Positions 13,262 to 18,035 of a DNA stretch of 18,035 bases are shown here, piece after piece. The position numbers and the translations under genes were made by a program. Below the pieces are notes generated by a model. That model saw only the letters and a list, made by a program, of their open reading frames with translations, had not been told where the DNA came from and ran no database searches. The first letter of the stretch is position 1, and every line of letters starts with the position of its first letter. The stretch spans positions 1 to 18,035 of the forward strand of contig DKDI01000022.1 in the NCBI GenBank assembly GCA_002449305.1, in the 5' to 3' direction. This DNA is from Treponema sp. UBA6852 (GTDB lineage Bacteria > Spirochaetota > Spirochaetia > Treponematales > Treponemataceae).

Positions 13262-13743
13262 TTATATTTTTTTCCGCTTCCACAAGGGCATGGTTCATTG
13301 CGGCCGATTTTTCTGCCTTCTCTTACAACTGTTGTTGGGCGCATCATGCCTTCGCTATAAAGCCATTCGCCGTTTACTTTTTTGAAGCCGCCGATTTCGT
13401 GGTGAATGTCGTGCATTCCTTTTGAAGTGTATTCAGCTTCAAATTCAACAATGCCCTCGTCGTCGTTTTCTGTTCCTTTTTCTGTACGAAGAATTTTCAA
13501 GCCATGCCAAGTGCTGTTGTTGCTCCAATCTTCAGTTGCCTTGCGGTCAATTTCTGCAATTTTTTCGCTTTTCTCGCAGCTGTTGATAATAAAATCAATT
13601 TCATGCTTTACATAAGCTGTATAGCGCGCCCTCATAAGAGCTTCAGCAGTTTTTGCTTTTTCTGTGCCTTTTATAATTTTTTCGCAGCATTCAGCATAAT
13701 CTTTTCCTGAACCGCATGGACACAAATCTTTTTTATCGCTCAT
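13240..13743 (-). CDS. YchJ-family protein with two SEC-C zinc motifs
   Basis: 167 residues, normal for the YchJ/UPF0225 family. An N-terminal SEC-C motif CPCGSGKDYAECC (8-20) and a C-terminal one, EPCPCGSGKKYKNCC (150-164), each bind zinc through CXCX8CC. Between them lies an NTF2-like domain (ALMRARYTAYVKHEIDFI, then STWHGLKI and GIVEFEAEYTS). The family's function is not established; SEC-C motifs resemble the SecA tail and suggest protein or nucleic-acid contacts. A TTTGGAGAAA ribosome binding site and an upstream promoter support the ATG at 13743. The last four codons and the stop (CGKN*) are repeated 63 bases downstream in the same frame. Confidence 0.9.
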   Translation of the reverse strand: MSDKKDLCPCGSGKDYAECCEKIIKGTEKAKTAEALMRARYTAYVKHEIDFIINSCEKSEKIAEIDRKATEDWSNNSTWHGLKILRTEKGTENDDEGIVEFEAEYTSKGMHDIHHEIGGFKKVNGEWLYSEGMMRPTTVVREGRKIGRNEPCPCGSGKKYKNCCGKN

Positions 13744-13781
13744 AGTTTCTCCAAAAAAATTCTGTTTGTAAATATTTTTTT

Positions 13782-13810
13782 ATTCTACCAATTTATCCAA
13801 CTTGTTGCAA
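13782..13810 (-). promoter_or_regulatory. Candidate promoter of the ychJ-like gene
   Basis: On the minus strand TTGCAA (13810-13805), 17 bases, then TAGAAT (13787-13782) with a TGG extension. The predicted leader is about 30 bases with a good ribosome binding site. It separates ychJ from the upstream ior-paaK operon. Confidence 0.5.
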
Positions 13811-13818
13811 ACTCTATT

Positions 13819-15060
13819 TCAGTTGTCGCGGTAGTCGGTTACGCGCTTTGTTTTCTTTTCACTGCGTGGAAGAGTACCAACCGGAACAATTGTAATTTTT
13901 GGAGTTACTCCGATTTTAGACTTGAACATTTCGCCGATTTTTTTTGCGGTTTCGTCAAAGTTCACTCTGCCCTCGGCTTCCGCAGTAAGAATCATAATGT
14001 CCTTGTTGATTTCGTCATCGTGCGCAATTGCAATTGAATATTCGCTTGAAACTCCGTCAACATTTTGCAGTAACTCTTCAACTTGGCTTGGGAACATATT
14101 TACGCCGTGAACTTTAAACATGTCGTCGCTTCTTCCCTTTATCATGTCGATTCGCGGATAGCATCTTCCGCAGCTGCATTTTTCAGGAATAATTCTTGAA
14201 ATGTCGTGCGTTCTGAACCTTAAAAGCGGTGCTCCTTCCTTTACGAGAGTTGTAATTACGATTTCGCCTTCTTCTCCGTCCGGCAAAATTTTTCCAGTTT
14301 TCGGATCGATTATTTCTATATAAATGTAATCGTCCCAATAATGAATGCCGCTTTCTTTTTCGCAGTTGATTCCGATTCCCGGTCCGTAAATTTCTGTAAG
14401 TCCGTAAATGTCGTAAAGCTCAATTCCAAGCTCGTCTTTGATATACTTGCGCATTTTTTTTGACCAGCGTTCAGAACCGAACACGCCTTTCTTCAAACAA
14501 ATTTTGTCTTTGAGTCCACGCTTATTGATTTCCTCCGCAAGCAAAAGAGCGTAAGAAGAAGTCGCCGTGATTACAGTTGATTTTAAATCCTGCATCATCT
14601 GAAGCTGTTTTTCTGTGTTGCCCGGTCCCATCGGAATTGCCATTGCGCCAAGTTTTTCGCATCCAGCCTGAAATCCGATTCCCGCTGTCCAAAGTCCGTA
14701 GCCCGGCGTAATCTGGATTCTGTCTTTTTTTGTGATTCCGGCAGTTTCGTAGCAGCGCGCAAACATAATCGCCCAGTCGTCAACATCTTTTGCAGTGTAC
14801 GGAATTATAACCGGCTTTCCTGTTGTTCCTGACGATGAATGGATTCTAACAATTTCTTCATCCGGCACAGCCTGAATTCCAAGCGGATATGCGTTGCGCA
14901 AATCGTCCTTGCTAGAAAACGGAAGGGATTCAAATTCTTCCTGACTTGAAACGCCGGTAATTTTTTTCTCTTTCAAAATTTTTCCGTAGTAACTGTCGCC
15001 TGCAATAAGACGCTTAATCTGCTTGTCAACTTGAGCAAGCTGCTTTTCATTCAATTTCAT
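13819..15060 (-). CDS. paaK: Phenylacetate-CoA ligase family (PaaK-like), AMP-forming
   Basis: 413 residues of the adenylate-forming enzyme class, near the usual 430. Motifs: SSSGTTGKP (75-83) for ATP binding, YGLTE (219-223), RFRTHD (281-286), a CSCGRC cluster (295-300) typical of the PaaK family, GRSDDMFKVHG (309-319) at the hinge, and the C-terminal PRSEKKTKRV segment with the adenylation lysine. PaaK joins aryl acetates such as phenylacetate or indole-3-acetate to CoA, with ATP going to AMP and pyrophosphate. It follows iorB with an ATGA overlap and a GGAGG ribosome binding site inside iorB, so it belongs to the same operon and probably acts on the same aryl-acetyl pool. Whether the net flow is activation or release cannot be read from sequence. 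Confidence 0.9.
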   Translation of the reverse strand: MKLNEKQLAQVDKQIKRLIAGDSYYGKILKEKKITGVSSQEEFESLPFSSKDDLRNAYPLGIQAVPDEEIVRIHSSSGTTGKPVIIPYTAKDVDDWAIMFARCYETAGITKKDRIQITPGYGLWTAGIGFQAGCEKLGAMAIPMGPGNTEKQLQMMQDLKSTVITATSSYALLLAEEINKRGLKDKICLKKGVFGSERWSKKMRKYIKDELGIELYDIYGLTEIYGPGIGINCEKESGIHYWDDYIYIEIIDPKTGKILPDGEEGEIVITTLVKEGAPLLRFRTHDISRIIPEKCSCGRCYPRIDMIKGRSDDMFKVHGVNMFPSQVEELLQNVDGVSSEYSIAIAHDDEINKDIMILTAEAEGRVNFDETAKKIGEMFKSKIGVTPKITIVPVGTLPRSEKKTKRVTDYRDN

Positions 15061-15641
15061 ATTTTTCCTCCAAAGCCTTTTTCCAATGCCTTTATGTTAA
15101 TGTCAACCAACGCAGGTTTTACCGTTGTTCTTAAAGCTTCTTTTATTTTTTCTATGCTGATTCCGTTTATTCCGCGTGAAGCCGCCGCGCCCAAAAGAAT
15201 TGTGTTTACAACTTTTGAAGTGCCAAGCTCACAACAAATTTTTTCTGAATCAACAACGCAAACAGAGTTACAATTTTTATTCAGAAATTCCAAAAGAGTA
15301 TTTTCATCAGTTGAATTTTCTTTTCCGGCGCAAGCTGAAGACAACGTAACTTTTTTATTCACAACGATTGTTCCGCCGCGTTTTAAATACTGAATGTTTC
15401 TTACAGCTTCTGTCATTTCAAAAGAAATAATCATGTCCGCCTGACCAAGTGGAATGAGGGGCGACCAGCAGTTTTCTCCGATTCTAACGTGGCTTACGAC
15501 TGAACCGCCGCGCTGAGCCATTCCGATTGTTTCCGCAGAGTGAACCGTAAGCCCGCAAAGAAGAGCCGCCTGATCCAAAAGTTTAGCGGCAAGAACAGTT
15601 CCCTGCCCGCCGATTCCGCATATCAAAATATTCACACTCAT
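15057..15641 (-). CDS. iorB: Indolepyruvate:ferredoxin oxidoreductase beta subunit
   Basis: 194 residues from the ATG at 15641. A longer frame from 15716 overlaps iorA and is not needed: the ATG is preceded by AAAGGCGG and the protein begins directly with NILICGIGGQGTVLAAKLL, the pyruvate-ferredoxin oxidoreductase gamma-type domain. TIGMAQRGGSVVSHVRIG and the ADMIISFEMTEAVR stretch are typical of IorB. With IorA it converts aryl pyruvates plus CoA and ferredoxin to aryl-acetyl-CoA, carbon dioxide and reduced ferredoxin. It lies 11 bases after iorA, and its TGA overlaps the paaK ATG (ATGA). Confidence 0.92.
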   Translation of the reverse strand: MSVNILICGIGGQGTVLAAKLLDQAALLCGLTVHSAETIGMAQRGGSVVSHVRIGENCWSPLIPLGQADMIISFEMTEAVRNIQYLKRGGTIVVNKKVTLSSACAGKENSTDENTLLEFLNKNCNSVCVVDSEKICCELGTSKVVNTILLGAAASRGINGISIEKIKEALRTTVKPALVDINIKALEKGFGGKI

Positions 15642-15652
15642 TTTTTCCGCCT

Positions 15653-17479
15653 TTAATTTTTTGAAGCAATCGCATTCACCGGACAAATCTGCGAGCACAA
15701 CGAACAACCCGTACATAGCGAAGAGTCAATCTGGGCTTTTTTGCCGTTCATGCCTAGAGCTGGACAGCCAATTTCGTTTATGCATTTTTTGCAGCCGACG
15801 CATTTTTCATTTTCAACGTAAAGAGCAGGCTTTCTAAATTCCTTGAATTCTTCCTTGCGCAAAAGTGCGATACACGGAGACTTGAAAATCACCGCGCTGA
15901 CTCCTTTGTGCGAATCGCATTCTTTTACTGCCGCAATGCTTTCTTCCAAGTTGAACGGATTCACCGTAACGACAGGCTCAACTCCGACCGCCTTGAGGAT
16001 TTTTTCTATGCTGATTTTTTCCGTGATTTCGCCCATCATCGTAACGCCTGTTCCGGGATGAGGCTGATGTCCTGTCATTGCAGTTGTGGAATTGTCCAGA
16101 ATGCAGATTGTCTGGCGAGCTTGATTGTAGACCGCATTCACAACGCCTGTGATTCCAGAAGCAAAGAAAGTTGAATCGCCGATGAACGAAAAACAGTGCC
16201 TGTCGTTTTCCGCATGAAAGAATCCCTGCGCCATGGTTATGTCCGCGCCCATGCAAAGGCAAGTGTCGCACATATCAAGCGGCTTGGCATTTCCCAAAGT
16301 GTAGCATCCGATGTCGCCGCAGTAGACAGTCTTCTCGCCTTTCATCGCCTGCTTTACCGCATAAAAACTCGCACGGTGAGGACAGCCTGCGCAAAGAACA
16401 GGAGGACGCACAGGAAGAGGAGGAAGCTCAATTTTATTTTCTGAAAGTTCAAGTCCAAGAAATTTTGCAATCGCCTGCTTTGCAATTTCTACAGAATATT
16501 CTCCGGCTTCTGGAATTTCTTTTGTGAGTTTTCCGTGAATTTTATTTTCAAGATGATTTTTTCCGCACAGCTTTAAAAGCTCGTTTTCAATAACCGGGTC
16601 AAGCTCTTCAATTACAAGAACTTCTTCTGCGTCCGTTAAAAAATTTTTTGCAAGCTCAGACGGAAAAGGATAAGGCGTTCCGATTTTTAAAACAGGAATA
16701 TTTTTTTCGCCAAGAATTTCCAAAGCTTCCTTCGCATAACAATAGCTCACGCCGCTTGCAACGATTCCTTTTTTGCTGCCCGGAATTTTGTTTTCTATAA
16801 AATCAAATTTGCTTTTTGAAAATTCAGACGGAAGAATAAATTCGTTGCGTTCAAAAATCCGCTTGTGGTTCAAAAAAGATGTGCGTGGAAAAATTACCCA
16901 GCGGCTTGTGTCCTTTTCAAATCCTTTAATTTTTTTTGCCTTTGGAAGCTCCGGAATTTCCATGCTTGCGTATCCGTGGTCAACTCTCGTTGTAGGGCGA
17001 AGCAATACCGGCGTATTGTATCTTTCAGAAAATTCAAATGCCTGCTGAATCATCTCAAATGCTTCTTCCGGCGAGCTTGGATCAAAAACTGGAATCTTTG
17101 AAAACGCACCATACATTCTTGTGTCTTGTTCTGTCTGCGAGCTGATTGGTCCCGGATCGTCCGCGCTTACAATTACCATTCCGCCTTTTACGCCAACGTA
17201 GGAAAGACACATTGCAGGGTCGCCGGCAACATTCAGTCCAACTTGCTTCATTGTGACCAAAGTGCGCGCGCCGCAATAAGAAGCTCCAGCCGCAACTTCA
17301 AGAGCCGCTTTTTCGTTGACCGACCATTCTATGTAAGCGCCAGTCTGCTTTATATATTTTGCCGCAAATTCTATTATCTCTGATGAAGGCGTTCCCGGAT
17401 AGCCGGAAATTACATTTACCCCGGCACAAATTGCGCCCAAGGCAATCGCCTCGTTTCCCATTATCATTTTTTTGGACAT
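15653..17479 (-). CDS. iorA: Indolepyruvate:ferredoxin oxidoreductase alpha subunit
   Basis: 608 residues from the ATG at 17479, which has GAGG nine bases upstream; an upstream TTG at 17494 falls on that ribosome binding site. Domains in order: the pyrimidine-binding part (GNEAIALGAICAGVNVISGY, PGTPSSEI, EWSVNEKAALEVAAGAS), a central transketolase-C-like region, the thiamine diphosphate part (PPVLCAGCPHRASF, YCGDIGCYTLG, FIGDSTFFASGITG, LDNSTTAMTGHQPHPG), and two C-terminal [4Fe-4S] motifs, CVGCKKC-x5-CP (from about 560) and CTGCSLC-x3-CP (from about 589). It is complete, with no missing motif seen. The enzyme oxidatively decarboxylates indole-, phenyl- and hydroxyphenyl-pyruvate in anaerobic aromatic amino acid breakdown. 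Confidence 0.95.
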   Translation of the reverse strand: MSKKMIMGNEAIALGAICAGVNVISGYPGTPSSEIIEFAAKYIKQTGAYIEWSVNEKAALEVAAGASYCGARTLVTMKQVGLNVAGDPAMCLSYVGVKGGMVIVSADDPGPISSQTEQDTRMYGAFSKIPVFDPSSPEEAFEMIQQAFEFSERYNTPVLLRPTTRVDHGYASMEIPELPKAKKIKGFEKDTSRWVIFPRTSFLNHKRIFERNEFILPSEFSKSKFDFIENKIPGSKKGIVASGVSYCYAKEALEILGEKNIPVLKIGTPYPFPSELAKNFLTDAEEVLVIEELDPVIENELLKLCGKNHLENKIHGKLTKEIPEAGEYSVEIAKQAIAKFLGLELSENKIELPPLPVRPPVLCAGCPHRASFYAVKQAMKGEKTVYCGDIGCYTLGNAKPLDMCDTCLCMGADITMAQGFFHAENDRHCFSFIGDSTFFASGITGVVNAVYNQARQTICILDNSTTAMTGHQPHPGTGVTMMGEITEKISIEKILKAVGVEPVVTVNPFNLEESIAAVKECDSHKGVSAVIFKSPCIALLRKEEFKEFRKPALYVENEKCVGCKKCINEIGCPALGMNGKKAQIDSSLCTGCSLCSQICPVNAIASKN

Positions 17480-17522
17480 TGCGAAAAACCTCAAAAAGAT
17501 TAAAAAGTGTATGTATCTTTTT

Positions 17523-17551
17523 ATAGTAACATGAATATTGGGGTTTTACAA
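17523..17551 (-). promoter_or_regulatory. Candidate promoter of the ior-paaK operon
   Basis: On the minus strand TTGTAA (17551-17546), 17 bases, then TACTAT (17528-17523). The predicted leader is about 37 bases and contains the GAGG ribosome binding site of iorA. No recognisable Rex operator or leader peptide was seen. Confidence 0.45.
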
Positions 17552-17568
17552 TAGAAAATTTTAAAGAC

Positions 17569-17616
17569 AAAAAAGGCTGCCAATTGCTTGAAGCGCATTC
17601 CAAGAACTGACAGCCT
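17569..17616 (-). terminator. Rho-independent terminator after the poly-Asp lipoprotein
   Basis: On the minus strand AGGCTG (17616-17611) pairs with CAGCCT (17579-17574), with an inner helix CTTGGAA/TTCAAG bulged by one G, followed by six T. It lies about 25 bases after the stop at 17641 and before the iorA promoter, insulating the two units. Confidence 0.65.
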
Positions 17617-17640
17617 AAAAATTATTCAGTGAAGAAAAAG

Positions 17641-18035
17641 TTATTTTTTAATATAATAACTAGTCTCATCATCCGTTACAGCAGTCAATGTATTTCCATT
17701 AATTGTAGCTTTAATAACAAGTTTTGAAGCATATTCTGACGGAACATCAACAAGCTCCATTGATTCAGAGTCTTCAAGTGCGCCTTTTACAATTTTCTTT
17801 ATTGTTATTACAACATTTCCATCTTTTGTTGTATCACCAGTATATGTTCCAGTTGCAACAGTTATATTTATGCCTTCAGAAGAATTTACATCTTTAAATG
17901 TGCTGTCATCATAGAAGTAAAGTGTTTCTGTAACAACAGAACCATCATCCTCTTCCGTACAATACCAAGTTGTTACAACGCTTGGATCTTCGTCGTCATC
18001 ATCGTCGTCATCTTTGCAGCCTACAAATGCAAGCG
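17641..18035 (-). CDS. Partial lipoprotein with poly-Asp linker (N-terminus outside)
   Basis: The frame is open at the right edge of the window and ends at TAA (17643-17641); 130 residues are visible. The first visible residues, LAFVGCKDDDDDDDED, are the end of a lipoprotein signal peptide (lipobox VGC) followed by an aspartate run that acts as a linker after the acylated cysteine. The rest is a small beta-rich domain (TTWYCTEEDDGSVVTETLYF, INITVATGTYTG, NVVITIKKIVKG, KLVIKATINGNTLTAV), similar in style to lipocalin-like or DUF-type domains of spirochaete surface lipoproteins. I recognise no specific family. Probably fewer than 20 residues are missing. A terminator follows it. Confidence 0.8.
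   Translation of the reverse strand, partial: LAFVGCKDDDDDDDEDPSVVTTWYCTEEDDGSVVTETLYFYDDSTFKDVNSSEGINITVATGTYTGDTTKDGNVVITIKKIVKGALEDSESMELVDVPSEYASKLVIKATINGNTLTAVTDDETSYYIKK

Noticed and set aside
13110..13385. Plus-strand open frame with a repeated VQNCCVNSCRS segment
   Set aside because: It is the complement of the ychJ end and its duplicated 32-mer; the ychJ frame has a clear family match.
15642..15716. Longer IorB starting at 15716
   Set aside because: It would lie inside the iron-sulphur region of iorA; the ATG at 15641 begins directly at the conserved domain with a ribosome binding site.

Overview
The window looks like a chromosomal segment of a low-GC, diderm, anaerobic spirochaete, most likely a host-associated Treponema. 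This rests on recalled family resemblance (prenyl synthase, RseC-like protein, Lpt genes, Rex, indolepyruvate:ferredoxin oxidoreductase), relaxed lipobox-type signal peptides, frequent TTC/AAA/GAA codons and dispersed GTCAT-ended hairpin repeats. No database search was possible.

Layout. 1-224: a nested inverted-repeat element carrying a doubtful open frame. 225-2018: a divergent pair, an IlvY-like LysR regulator (-) and a secreted repeat protein (+). 2019-2204: hairpin repeats. 2205-6253: a tightly packed (+) operon for a long-chain prenyl diphosphate synthase, a TPR protein, an RseC-family membrane protein, then lptC-lptA-lptB, with several gene junctions overlapping. 6254-6880: a (-) stable-RNA operon, tRNA-Ser(TGA), tRNA-Ser(GCT), tRNA-Arg(GCG), tRNA-Ser(GGA) and the small SRP RNA, behind one strong promoter. 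6920-8594: divergent rex (-) and an exported endonuclease/exonuclease/phosphatase-fold lipoprotein (+). 8591-12130: an MFS transporter (-) divergent from a large radical-SAM protein (+) whose mRNA looks nearly leaderless. 12153-13743: an rRNA 2'-O-methyltransferase (rlmB-like) and a YchJ/SEC-C protein (both -), separated by repeats. 13819-17479: the (-) operon iorA-iorB-paaK. 17641-18035: the C-terminal part of a poly-Asp lipoprotein.

How the genes work together. The 2205-6253 operon serves the envelope: isoprenoid carrier supply plus the inner-membrane ATPase and periplasmic bridge parts of a lipopolysaccharide-type transporter. The iorA-iorB-paaK operon points to fermentation of aromatic amino acids through aryl-pyruvates to aryl-acetyl-CoA, with reduced ferredoxin as co-product; Rex (NADH/NAD+ sensing) fits an anaerobic redox lifestyle. 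The RNA operon holds three serine tRNAs and the SRP RNA as one transcript.

No defence system, phage or complete transposon was seen. The most unusual signals are the repeat elements (1-224, 2024-2142, 12981-13131, 13161-13255), a tRNA-Arg with a GCG anticodon, a radical-SAM protein with CX4CX2C spacing, and a group of genes whose best promoter sits directly against the start codon.
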